A DNA stretch of 5,607 bases from an uncultured Ruminococcus sp. (GCA_900551505.1 URWK01000097.1:1-5607), one strand, 5' to 3'; positions 1 through 5,607 are shown, counted from the first letter of the stretch. Numbers and translations are program-made. Notes: generated by a model from the sequence alone, not told the origin.

Positions 1-116
1 GTTCCGAAAGTCACTCCGGATATATCTGACAATTCCTCAACAGGGATTGAATAGTCAAGAATTTTCTTCTTTCCCTCAATACCAAACAGTTGTCGCATAT
101 CAATAACCAATGACAT
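1..116 (-). CDS. YceD/DUF177-like protein, N-terminal fragment
   Basis: This is the first 38 codons of a gene that continues past the left edge. It starts at the ATG at 116-114. The peptide begins MSLVIDMRQLFGIEG and continues through IPVEELSDISGVTFG. That pattern (a short N-terminal Ile-Asp-x-x-x-Leu strand, then a charged loop and a beta strand ending in an acidic 'P-V-E-E-L' segment) resembles DUF177/YceD proteins. In many bacteria these are encoded just before rpmF (ribosomal protein L32) and are linked to 23S rRNA accumulation. rpmF would lie outside the window and cannot be checked. A GTG codon sits immediately before the ATG in frame, so the start could be one codon earlier. The ribosome site is weak (GTGGGTG just upstream). 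A near-perfect promoter lies 29 bases upstream. The reading frame is secure, and the family call is moderately secure because only the N-terminus is visible. Confidence 0.65.
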   Translation of the reverse strand, partial: MSLVIDMRQLFGIEGKKKILDYSIPVEELSDISGVTFG

Positions 117-144
117 CACCCACTTTCAGAGCATTACAAATTAT

Positions 145-172
145 ATTATAACATATTTTTTACCTTTGTCAA
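145..172 (-). promoter_or_regulatory. Sigma-A promoter of the YceD-like gene
   Basis: On the minus strand, TTGACA (172-167) is followed after 16 bases by TATAAT (150-145). Both hexamers match the consensus exactly. Transcription would begin near 138, giving a leader of only about 20 bases before the ATG at 116. It lies between the terminator-like hairpin of the P-loop gene and this gene, so the YceD-like gene is probably an independent unit. Confidence 0.8.
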
Positions 173-221
173 GAGAAAAAACAAAGATAAAAGATTTTTT
201 TGTGAAAAAGCATAATAATAT

Positions 222-247
222 CAGGACAGTCCAAAAAGACTGTCCCG
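222..247 (-). terminator. Terminator-like hairpin after the P-loop gene
   Basis: Read on the minus strand this is GGACAGTC, loop TTTTTG, then GACTGTCC: a perfect 8 bp stem. A G-U and a C-G pair extend it to 10 bp (247-238 with 231-222). It starts 16 bases after the stop codon of the P-loop gene. The following sequence is AT-rich and has a T5 run about 12 bases later, not immediately after the stem. It is therefore a good hairpin but an imperfect intrinsic terminator. It also precedes the promoter of the next gene, which fits a transcript boundary. Confidence 0.55.
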
Positions 248-263
248 ATTTCAGACGGCTTTA

Positions 264-671
264 TCAGCCAACATATACCTTTACACTTTCAGGAAGTTCT
301 GAATTGTCAGCAGAAACTGTAAATGTAACAGTTGTGTCCTTGCCTGTAATCTTGTCAATCTTGCTGAGGAGTTTTCCGAATTCTTCAAAGTCAGCACCGC
401 CGATTTTGAGAATACCGTCAACGAAGATATTTACAATGTCATAGTTACCTGCACACATACCTGCAACGAATCCGTAGAATGCATCATAGCTTTCGATTGA
501 GAAATCTTCTGTTGAAACCCATCTTACCTTGTAGCTGATTGAACGGCGGAGAGTGTCGCCCTTTTCGATACAAACAACATCGCCTCTGTTTTCAGCCATA
601 GCATCGTTAATCTGGTCGATTATAATTTTTGTTTTTCCGGTACCTTTTTTACCTGTAATGAGTTTAATCAT
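264..671 (-). CDS. Small P-loop nucleotide-binding protein, function unknown
   Basis: This is a 135-residue cytoplasmic protein starting MIKLITGKKGTGKT. Residues 7-14 (GKKGTGKT) form a textbook Walker A motif. Residues 82-86 (IFVDG) follow a hydrophobic strand and end in Asp, which could be a Walker B. A further predicted strand, TFTVSAD, lies near 116-122. The frame is open up to an ATG at 695, but I place the start at 671. A GGAG ribosome site (685-682) stands 10 bases before that ATG, none precedes 695, and the shorter form puts the P-loop right at the N-terminus as usual for such proteins. Similar short clostridial proteins have, to my recollection, been labelled 'twitching motility PilT'. 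At 135 residues it lacks the size and motifs of a real PilT ATPase, so I would not use that name. It has its own promoter and hairpin, so neighbours give no functional clue. Confidence 0.8.
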   Translation of the reverse strand: MIKLITGKKGTGKTKIIIDQINDAMAENRGDVVCIEKGDTLRRSISYKVRWVSTEDFSIESYDAFYGFVAGMCAGNYDIVNIFVDGILKIGGADFEEFGKLLSKIDKITGKDTTVTFTVSADNSELPESVKVYVG

Positions 672-681
672 AGTTTTTTCG

Positions 682-706
682 CTCCATTCTGCCATTAGGA
701 AATGGC
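682..706 (-). promoter_or_regulatory. Leader hairpin plus ribosome site of the P-loop gene
   Basis: On the minus strand GCCATT (706-701), loop TCCT (700-697) and AATGGC (696-691) make a perfect 6 bp stem with a 4-base loop. Five bases later comes GGAG (685-682), which serves the start at 671. The 3' arm contains the upstream in-frame ATG (695-693), so the fold would hide that codon and favour the downstream start. The UCCU loop could in principle touch the GGAG site. The hairpin is directly visible, but any regulatory role is inference. Confidence 0.45.
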
Positions 707-745
707 TTTTGTAATATTTTGTCCCCGTATATTGTCCATAGGTAT

Positions 746-774
746 ATTATATAATATATCGGCGAATATTGCAA
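746..774 (-). promoter_or_regulatory. Sigma-A promoter of the P-loop gene
   Basis: TTGCAA (774-769) is followed after 17 bases by TATAAT (751-746) on the minus strand: a 5/6 match at -35 and a perfect -10. Transcription would start near 739, leaving a leader of roughly 67 bases. It lies downstream of the pgi terminator, so this gene appears to be transcribed separately. The -10 is embedded in a 16-base perfect AT palindrome (743-758). Confidence 0.7.
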
Positions 775-792
775 GCGTTTTTGTCACTTTTC

Positions 793-844
793 AAAAAATT
801 TAATTAATTGTTCCGCCCTGCCTCTGAGAGCAGGGAAAACAATT
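793..844 (-). terminator. Rho-independent terminator of pgi
   Basis: Starting 11 bases after the pgi stop codon, the minus strand forms a long hairpin. Its arms are AATTGTTTTCCCTGC (844-830) and GCAGGGCGGAACAATT (821-806), with an 8-base loop. The stem holds 13 Watson-Crick and two G-U pairs with one bulged C. It is followed by AATTTTTT (800-793), a T-rich tail five bases past the stem. The structure fits an intrinsic terminator reading only in the pgi direction. Confidence 0.8.
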
Positions 845-854
845 AAAAATCTTA

Positions 855-2189
855 TCAGTTAAGCTTTGCTTCGAGAGCTTCTCTTGCTGATTCGTAACCG
901 GGTTTTCCGAGAAGTGCGAACATATTTGACTTGTAGCTTTCAACACCCGGCTGATTGAATGGGTTTACTCCGAGAACATAGCCTGAAACCGCACAAGCCT
1001 TTTCAAAGAAGTAAATCAGATAGCCGAGGCTGAATTCTGTTGTGTCGGCAAGTTCAAGAACAATGTTAGGTACTCCGCCTTCTGTATGTGCGAGAACTGT
1101 ACCTTCAAAAGCCTTTCTGTTTACAACAGACATATTCTGGTTTGTAAGGAAGTTGAGTCCGTCAAGGTTTTCTGCATCGTCTTCGAGGAAGAAATCTTTC
1201 TTAGGCTTCTTTATGTCAACAATTGTTTCAAACATAACTCTTGAACCTTCCTGAATGAACTGACCCATTGAGTGAAGGTCTGTTGAGAAAGTAACGGCAG
1301 ATGGGAAAAGTCCCTTGTTATCCTTGCCTTCGCTTTCGCCGAACAACTGCTTATACCATTCTGACATCATCATGAAGCTTGGGTCATATGAAACGAGAAG
1401 TTCAACGGATTTACCCTTTCTGTTGAGAATGTTTCTGAGTGCAGCATACTTGTAGCAGTCATTGTTGTCGAAGTCAGCCATGTAATCATTCTGAGCAGTT
1501 CTTGCACCTTCCATGAGCTTATCAACGTCACAGCCTGCAACAGCAATTGGAAGAAGACCTACAGCAGTAAGAACAGAAAAACGGCCGCCTACATCATCAG
1601 GAATAACGAAAGTTTCGTAACCTTCAGTGTCTGCAAGGTTCTTGAGAGTACCTCTTGCCTTGTCAGTTGTACAGAAAATTCTGTCCTTAGCACCTTCCTT
1701 GCCGTACTTTTCTTCAACGAGCTTTCTGAATACTCTGAAAGCAAGTGCAGGTTCTGTTGTAGTACCGGACTTCGAGATTACGTTTACTGAGAAATCTCTG
1801 CCTTCACAGATTGAGATAACTTCATTGAGGTATGTAGGATTGATGTTGTTTCCGACAAAGTAGATGTCAGGAGTATCCTTTTTGAGATTGTTATAGAAAG
1901 GTGATTTCAGAAATTCAATAGCAGCTCTTGCTCCGAGGTATGAACCACCGATACCAATAACGATGAGAACGTCTGAATTTTTCTGAATCTTTGCAGCAGC
2001 ATTCTTGATTCTTTCAAATTCTTCCTTATCGTAGTTTGTAGGGAGGTCAAGCCAGCCGAGAAAATCATTGCCCTGACCGGTTTTTTCGTGGAGAGTTTTT
2101 ACGGCTGTTTCAACCTGTGCTTTCATTCCGTCAAGTTCTTCAGCCTTTACAAAACTTGAGAGATATTTTGCATTGAGTTTTAAAGACAT
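855..2189 (-). CDS. pgi: Glucose-6-phosphate isomerase
   Basis: The enzyme interconverts glucose 6-phosphate and fructose 6-phosphate in glycolysis and gluconeogenesis, in the cytoplasm. The 444-residue length is typical of the short Firmicute form. The first SIS half carries GIGGSYLGARAA (from residue 79) and SKSGTTTEP (from 139), which bind the sugar phosphate. Both family signatures are complete: DDVGGRFSVLTAVG (from 198) and GYVLGVNPFNQPGVESYK (ending at 420). Expected catalytic residues are present: Arg203, Glu285 in GESEGK, His306 in DLHSMG and Lys420. The spacing of Glu, His and Lys matches what I recall for the Geobacillus enzyme. The frame extends to a TTG at 2216, but the ATG at 2189 has a strong GGAGG site (2202-2198) 8 bases upstream, whereas the TTG form would start across that site. 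The gene has its own candidate promoter and a clear terminator. Confidence 0.97.
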   Translation of the reverse strand: MSLKLNAKYLSSFVKAEELDGMKAQVETAVKTLHEKTGQGNDFLGWLDLPTNYDKEEFERIKNAAAKIQKNSDVLIVIGIGGSYLGARAAIEFLKSPFYNNLKKDTPDIYFVGNNINPTYLNEVISICEGRDFSVNVISKSGTTTEPALAFRVFRKLVEEKYGKEGAKDRIFCTTDKARGTLKNLADTEGYETFVIPDDVGGRFSVLTAVGLLPIAVAGCDVDKLMEGARTAQNDYMADFDNNDCYKYAALRNILNRKGKSVELLVSYDPSFMMMSEWYKQLFGESEGKDNKGLFPSAVTFSTDLHSMGQFIQEGSRVMFETIVDIKKPKKDFFLEDDAENLDGLNFLTNQNMSVVNRKAFEGTVLAHTEGGVPNIVLELADTTEFSLGYLIYFFEKACAVSGYVLGVNPFNQPGVESYKSNMFALLGKPGYESAREALEAKLN

Positions 2190-2197
2190 TTTAAATT

Positions 2198-2238
2198 CCT
2201 CCAATGGTTTGCTCAATCTGTAGGGAAATAAGCAAACC
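2198..2238 (-). promoter_or_regulatory. pgi leader hairpin and Shine-Dalgarno site
   Basis: In the pgi leader, GGTTTGCT (2238-2231) is exactly complementary to AGCAAACC (2213-2206). One G-U and one A-U pair extend the stem inward to 10 bp around a 13-base loop. The hairpin ends three bases before the GGAGG ribosome site (2202-2198) that sets the start at 2189. It does not bury the ribosome site, so it may act on mRNA stability or as a stand-by structure. It has no T-run and is not a terminator. Confidence 0.5.
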
Positions 2239-2268
2239 TTAAAAAGTTATAATTTTTCTATAATTTAT

Positions 2269-2297
2269 ATTTTACTATAATTCCTCTGATATTTCAA
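2269..2297 (-). promoter_or_regulatory. Candidate pgi promoter
   Basis: TTGAAA (2297-2292), a 17-base spacer and TAAAAT (2274-2269) lie on the minus strand, each one mismatch or so from consensus. Initiation near 2262 would give a leader of about 73 bases that includes the hairpin at 2238-2206. The area is very AT-rich, so other -10-like hexamers exist nearby. This is the best spaced pair. Confidence 0.45.
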
Positions 2298-2322
2298 TAG
2301 AAATCTGTGAATATGCAATAAC

Positions 2323-2341
2323 ATTGTGCAAAATCCACAAT
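2323..2341. repeat. Short inverted repeat between the S11-like gene and pgi
   Basis: ATTGTG (2323-2328) and CACAAT (2336-2341) are perfect inverted copies separated by 7 bases. The symmetric site lies 26 bases upstream of the candidate pgi -35, so it could be an operator. On the plus strand it is followed by a T run and resembles a weak terminator, but no plus-strand gene feeds it. On the minus strand there is no T run after it, so it is a poor terminator for the S11-like gene. I see no other convincing terminator in 2190-2384. Confidence 0.3.
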
Positions 2342-2384
2342 TTTTTAATTGCATCAAGTCACACAATATAAATTTTTGTATTTT

Positions 2385-3518
2385 CTATCTGAAAAGCGAG
2401 GTAAAAAGTTTGCTGAAAGCCTTTGAAACTGTCATCTTTTCAATGTCATTTACCGCAACAAGTTTTGTTTCATATATGAGTTCATCTCCGCAGTAAAAAC
2501 CTACTATGCCGACAGGCTGACCCTTTTTCACGGGAGCTTTTATATATTTCGGAAGAACAATAGCATTTGTTATTTCTTCACTGCTTACCGGAACGGCAAG
2601 GCTTTTAAGTTTCTGTGCATCTACTTCAACCGCTGTAAGCGTTCCGCCCTTTACGTTGACAGGTTTCATAAATTCTCTTGAAAAGCTTGGGTTAATGACC
2701 TTGAATTGTTCAAACCCTGCATTCAGAAGATTTCTTGCAATTGAAAAGCGTTTTTTCTTATCCTTACACCCAAGGACTACGGAAATATATGTTACCCCAT
2801 CTCTCTCCGCTGAGGCAAGAACATTGTTGCCAGACACTGCGGAATGACCTGCTTTGATGCCTGTAAGACTCGGACAGTCACGCACAAGAGTATTTTCATT
2901 TACAAGTTCCGTTTTCCCATCTCTTACATAGTCAAGCCATGTTGTCATGTACTCATAAAGCCATCTGTATTTTACAAGTTCACGCCCCATCAGTGCCACA
3001 TCATTTGCGGTTGAATACTGACCTTCTTCATTAAGCCCCGTGCAGTCAAGAAAAAGTGTATTGTTCATTCCAAGTTCTTTAGCCCGTTCATTCATGAGTT
3101 CCGTAAATTCTTCTTCCGACCCTGCCACCGCTTCCGCCAGTGCTACACAAGCATCATTCGCATTACCTATAATCACGCCTTTCAGTAAATCCGCAACACT
3201 CATCTGTTCTCCGACAAGTAACCATATTTGTGCCTGTTGCATGGAATTTGCGTGTTCGGAAGTCGTCACAAGCGTTTTCGCTGACAATTCTTTTCTCTCT
3301 ATGCTTTCCGCCACAAGTAAAGTTGTCATGACCTTATTAAGCGTTCCTATCGGCAATTTCTCATATCCGTTTTCTTCTTTGAGAACCTGACCCGTTTCAG
3401 CTTCCATAAGCAATGTTGCTTGCGTAAAATTTGCGGTTTCGTCAAATTCCATTGCAGATACTTCTGTTGTACTTAATAGCATAACCATACTCAATATAAA
3501 AATTATTACCTTTTTCAT
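2385..3518 (-). CDS. S11-family D-Ala-D-Ala carboxypeptidase-like protein with altered active site
   Basis: This 377-residue exported protein has the layout of DacF/PBP5-type carboxypeptidases, which trim the terminal D-Ala from peptidoglycan stem peptides. Residues 1-22 form a signal peptide (MKKVIIFILS through SA). Residues 30-265 are the S11 peptidase fold, recognisable from GNANDACVALAEAVAGSEEEF and GQYSTANDVALMGRELV. About 276-355 is the C-terminal beta domain. The last 15-20 residues (KAFSKLFTSLFR) could be an amphipathic membrane-anchoring helix. The three catalytic motifs are all changed: the nucleophile motif SxxK reads TLNK (59-62), SxN reads NAN (119-121) and KTG reads KAG (222-224). 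The lysines and second-motif Asn remain. Frame and length are intact, so this is not obvious decay, and it may be a non-catalytic or altered relative. The start has AGGGTGAT (3534-3527) 8 bases upstream. I found no convincing promoter. It diverges from the secreted protein gene at 3743. Confidence 0.9.
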   Translation of the reverse strand: MKKVIIFILSMVMLLSTTEVSAMEFDETANFTQATLLMEAETGQVLKEENGYEKLPIGTLNKVMTTLLVAESIERKELSAKTLVTTSEHANSMQQAQIWLLVGEQMSVADLLKGVIIGNANDACVALAEAVAGSEEEFTELMNERAKELGMNNTLFLDCTGLNEEGQYSTANDVALMGRELVKYRWLYEYMTTWLDYVRDGKTELVNENTLVRDCPSLTGIKAGHSAVSGNNVLASAERDGVTYISVVLGCKDKKKRFSIARNLLNAGFEQFKVINPSFSREFMKPVNVKGGTLTAVEVDAQKLKSLAVPVSSEEITNAIVLPKYIKAPVKKGQPVGIVGFYCGDELIYETKLVAVNDIEKMTVSKAFSKLFTSLFR

Positions 3519-3671
3519 ATATTTGCATCACCCTATCCGTTTTTTAAATTCTATGTTTTCCCTGACGTAAAAAAGACCTTTGGTTTTGTGATACAACAAA
3601 TTCAAATGCTCAGATGAGAGAAAGACTTCTTGTTCAATATGTATAATTTAAATAAAGTATAAAAAAAAGAT

Positions 3672-3700
3672 TTGACAATGATTAATTATTGTGATATAAT
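3672..3700 (+). promoter_or_regulatory. Perfect-consensus extended -10 promoter of the secreted protein
   Basis: TTGACA (3672-3677), a 17-base spacer and TATAAT (3695-3700) match the sigma-A consensus fully. TG at 3692-3693 adds an extended -10. Initiation near 3707 gives a leader of about 36 bases. The ribosome site AGGAG (3733-3737) sits 5 bases before the ATG at 3743. Strong basal transcription is expected unless a repressor acts here. The rest of the divergent spacer (3519-3671) is AT-rich. In it I see only a weak TAGAAT (3553-3548) with no good -35 for the minus-strand gene. Confidence 0.88.
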
Positions 3701-3742
3701 AAATGCATAATATAAAAAATTTTATGAAAGCGAGGAGAAATT

Positions 3743-5440
3743 ATGAAACTTAAAAGAATTGTTGCAGGAATTACCGCTTGTACAATTGTAGGTTCAACCA
3801 TGCTATTAATGCCCGTTTCAGCAAAAACGACAACAGGAGTTGACGAAATCAACATCACGGATTTGATGAACACAGCAAAAATGGTTGCTGAAATGACAGA
3901 TGTTGTTACACCGGAAAAACAGGCAGAATTGCTTGACAAATTCGATACGAACGGAAACGGAAAAATTTCTATTGATGAAGTTCTTGCAATAGCACGCAGA
4001 ATTGCAAGAACTGATGAAAGCGATATTGTAAATGAATACGGTACGGCGAATTCAGAAGAAACTACCGAAACCACAATTGCCACAGATGACACAACCGAAA
4101 CTACTGAAACTACAGTTTCTACAGATGAAACAACAGAAACTACCGAAACCACAATTTCTACAAATGACACAACGGAAACCACTGAAACCACAATTTCCAC
4201 AGATGATACAACCGAAACTACTGAAACTACAGTTTCTACAGATGAAACCGCTGAATTTGCTCCTGTTGTAAAAATCGGCGATAAAGAATATTCCAACAGA
4301 GATGACATTGTTGTTGATGTCAATAAGGTTTACAATATTGAAGTAACTGATGAAAAGAATGAAATCGCCGTTTCAGTTACAGGAAGCGAAGACGAAAACG
4401 GAAATAGTCTTGTCAAAGTGGATGGAAACAGTTTTGAAGCTTTGGCTGACGGTACAGTTACGATTACCGTGACAACTGCTGACGGCCGTGAAAAAACAAT
4501 ACTTATCTTTGTCAGAGTACCGAAGAAACTTGCAGATGTTGACCTTACAGATGTGTATATCAGTTATGATTATAATGGCTTCTATATGTCGAAAGAATAT
4601 GCTGATTTCTACTTAAATATACAGAAATTGATGTTCAGGTACGGTCAGATATCCGAAGAAGATTTGAAGAATTATTACAATGCAATTACCGGAAACATCT
4701 ATGAATTCTTCCCGATATCAGGAGGAGAAGGTCTGGTTATTCCGTATGTAGGCGATGAAGTTGAACTTGGGGAATTCTTCAAGTCGGTAAGCACAGAAGA
4801 TGAAGAATTTGTTCACTATGGCATAGTTGACAAGGTTACTTTCAAATCATCTGATGAATCAAAGCTGTCTGTTTCAGAAGACGGAAGGATAGTTGCAAAA
4901 GGCGTTACATCAGAGCCTGTTAAGATTTCTCTGATTGTTGACGGAGAAGCTTTGGCAAGTTTCAATGTTACTGTTCAGAATGAAGCTTCGGAAAAAATTG
5001 TTCCTGAAACATCAGGAAGTTTGTTGTTCAGAAATGTCAATGATATTGCATTTGAGGGCAAATACGTTGAAAATGTTGACAGCGGTGTTGCTTCTACACT
5101 TGATGAATTGAAAAATACAGCAGGTGAAGAAAATGTAAATTACGTTTCATTCAAGAAGGCTGACGGAACAGCAGTGAAATTTACGGAAGACTTCATCAAC
5201 AATGCGGAAACCATTGCTCAGGAAAAAGGTTTCCTGATATTTATTGACCAGGAAAACACAGCAATCTACTATGCTATTACCAACATTACGGGAGAAGTCA
5301 CAGAGGTTTCAGTGACACTTGAAGACGGTGAAAATTCACAGACACTTTCAGTTGGATTCTTTGATATGGAGCAGGACCTCAAGGACTATGAAGATTATCT
5401 CAAGGAAATTACAAGTCAGGATAACACTGATAACAACTAA
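3743..5440 (+). CDS. Secreted acidic protein with dockerin-like EF-hand, Thr/Glu repeats and Ig-like domains
   Basis: This 565-residue protein of unknown function has a signal peptide at residues 1-27 (MKLKRIVAG through PVSA). Residues 29-90 look like a dockerin-type pair. The second calcium loop, DTNGNGKISIDE (68-79), has ligands at every expected position. The first (29-40, TTTGVDEINITD) keeps the helix pattern but has lost the ligands. Residues 104-168 are five 13-residue repeats of TTETTETT[VI]ST[DN][DE], probably an extended and perhaps glycosylated linker. Residues about 173-260 (VKVDGNSFEALADGTVTITV) and 360-412 (LSVSEDGRIVAKGV) read like Ig-like BIG2 segments. Residues 263-350 and 415-565 are not recognised. 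The mature protein has no cysteine, no LPXTG, no C-terminal membrane helix and no visible catalytic motif. It is likely released or held through protein-protein contacts. The start is set by AGGAG 5 bases upstream, and the gene ends 41 bases before the poly-G tail. Confidence 0.9.
   Translation: MKLKRIVAGITACTIVGSTMLLMPVSAKTTTGVDEINITDLMNTAKMVAEMTDVVTPEKQAELLDKFDTNGNGKISIDEVLAIARRIARTDESDIVNEYGTANSEETTETTIATDDTTETTETTVSTDETTETTETTISTNDTTETTETTISTDDTTETTETTVSTDETAEFAPVVKIGDKEYSNRDDIVVDVNKVYNIEVTDEKNEIAVSVTGSEDENGNSLVKVDGNSFEALADGTVTITVTTADGREKTILIFVRVPKKLADVDLTDVYISYDYNGFYMSKEYADFYLNIQKLMFRYGQISEEDLKNYYNAITGNIYEFFPISGGEGLVIPYVGDEVELGEFFKSVSTEDEEFVHYGIVDKVTFKSSDESKLSVSEDGRIVAKGVTSEPVKISLIVDGEALASFNVTVQNEASEKIVPETSGSLLFRNVNDIAFEGKYVENVDSGVASTLDELKNTAGEENVNYVSFKKADGTAVKFTEDFINNAETIAQEKGFLIFIDQENTAIYYAITNITGEVTEVSVTLEDGENSQTLSVGFFDMEQDLKDYEDYLKEITSQDNTDNN
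4052..4246 (+). repeat. Five tandem 39-bp repeats encoding Thr/Glu-rich linker
   Basis: Five in-frame units of 39 bp lie at 4052-4090, 4091-4129, 4130-4168, 4169-4207 and 4208-4246, within the secreted protein gene. Each encodes 13 residues, TTETTETT[VI]ST[DN][DE]; the first is degenerate (SEETTETTIATDD). Units 2 and 5 are identical over all 39 bases even though units 3 and 4 between them differ at several silent sites. Units 1-2 resemble units 4-5 as a pair. This points to recent duplication or conversion of a two-unit block, so copy number may vary between strains. Confidence 0.92.
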
Positions 5441-5481
5441 GTAAAGTTTAAAATCGGTATTCGCTTCGCTCATATTTAAAT

Positions 5482-5607
<126 letters not shown>

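Noticed and set aside
166..444. Plus-strand open frame of 92 codons overlapping the P-loop gene
   Set aside because: It has no ribosome site, starts inside the minus-strand promoter of the YceD-like gene and is antisense to a protein with a clear Walker motif.
672..695. Eight-codon N-terminal extension of the P-loop protein from ATG at 695
   Set aside because: There is no ribosome site before it, the ATG lies inside a hairpin arm, and GGAG correctly precedes the ATG at 671.
2190..2216. N-terminal extension of pgi from TTG at 2216
   Set aside because: The ATG at 2189 has a GGAGG site 8 bases upstream, whereas the TTG start has no ribosome site. The extension would read through the Shine-Dalgarno and the leader hairpin, and the 444-residue form fits the family.
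3743..3823. Lipoprotein signal (ITAC, residues 10-13) in the secreted protein
   Set aside because: The hydrophobic core before Cys13 is too short and hydrophobicity continues to residue 23, so an ordinary signal peptidase I cut after VSA at residue 27 fits better.
3682..4323. Long open frame on the minus strand (213 codons) opposite the start of the secreted protein
   Set aside because: It consists largely of Val/Ser repeats, the antisense reading of the Thr/Glu repeat array, and overlaps the strong promoter and signal peptide of a well-supported gene. It has no domain of its own.

Overview
The window looks like a contig end from a low-to-moderate GC Firmicute, most likely Ruminococcus or a close Oscillospirales relative. 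This rests on strong TTGACA/TATAAT promoters, AGGAG-type ribosome sites, a dockerin-like EF-hand module followed by a Thr-rich linker in a secreted protein, and the set of housekeeping genes. The genus is inferred from gene style, not from a search.

Four genes lie on the minus strand. In transcription order they are an S11-family (D-Ala-D-Ala carboxypeptidase-like) exported protein (3518-2385), glucose-6-phosphate isomerase pgi (2189-855), a small P-loop protein of unknown function (671-264), and the first 38 codons of a YceD/DUF177-like protein that runs off the left edge (116-1). The last three each have a recognisable promoter, and terminator-like hairpins follow pgi and the P-loop gene. 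They therefore look like single-gene units that happen to be co-oriented, not one operon. Ribosome-site evidence moves two starts downstream of the longest reading frames: pgi to 2189 and the P-loop gene to 671. In both leaders a small hairpin sits just 5' of the Shine-Dalgarno sequence.

One gene lies on the plus strand, diverging from the carboxypeptidase-like gene. It encodes a 565-residue secreted acidic protein (3743-5440) driven by a perfect-consensus extended -10 promoter. Its layout is signal peptide, dockerin-like pair with one dead and one intact calcium loop, five 13-residue Thr/Glu repeats, two Ig-like (BIG2-type) segments and an unrecognised C-terminal region. It has no LPXTG motif or C-terminal membrane anchor.

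The last 126 bases (5482-5607) are almost pure G and are best read as a sequencing or assembly artefact at the contig end.

The most notable biology is the carboxypeptidase-like protein, in which all three catalytic motifs of the family are altered (SxxK to TLNK, SxN to NAN, KTG to KAG), and the secreted repeat protein. I see no CRISPR array, RNA gene, mobile element or multi-gene defence system.
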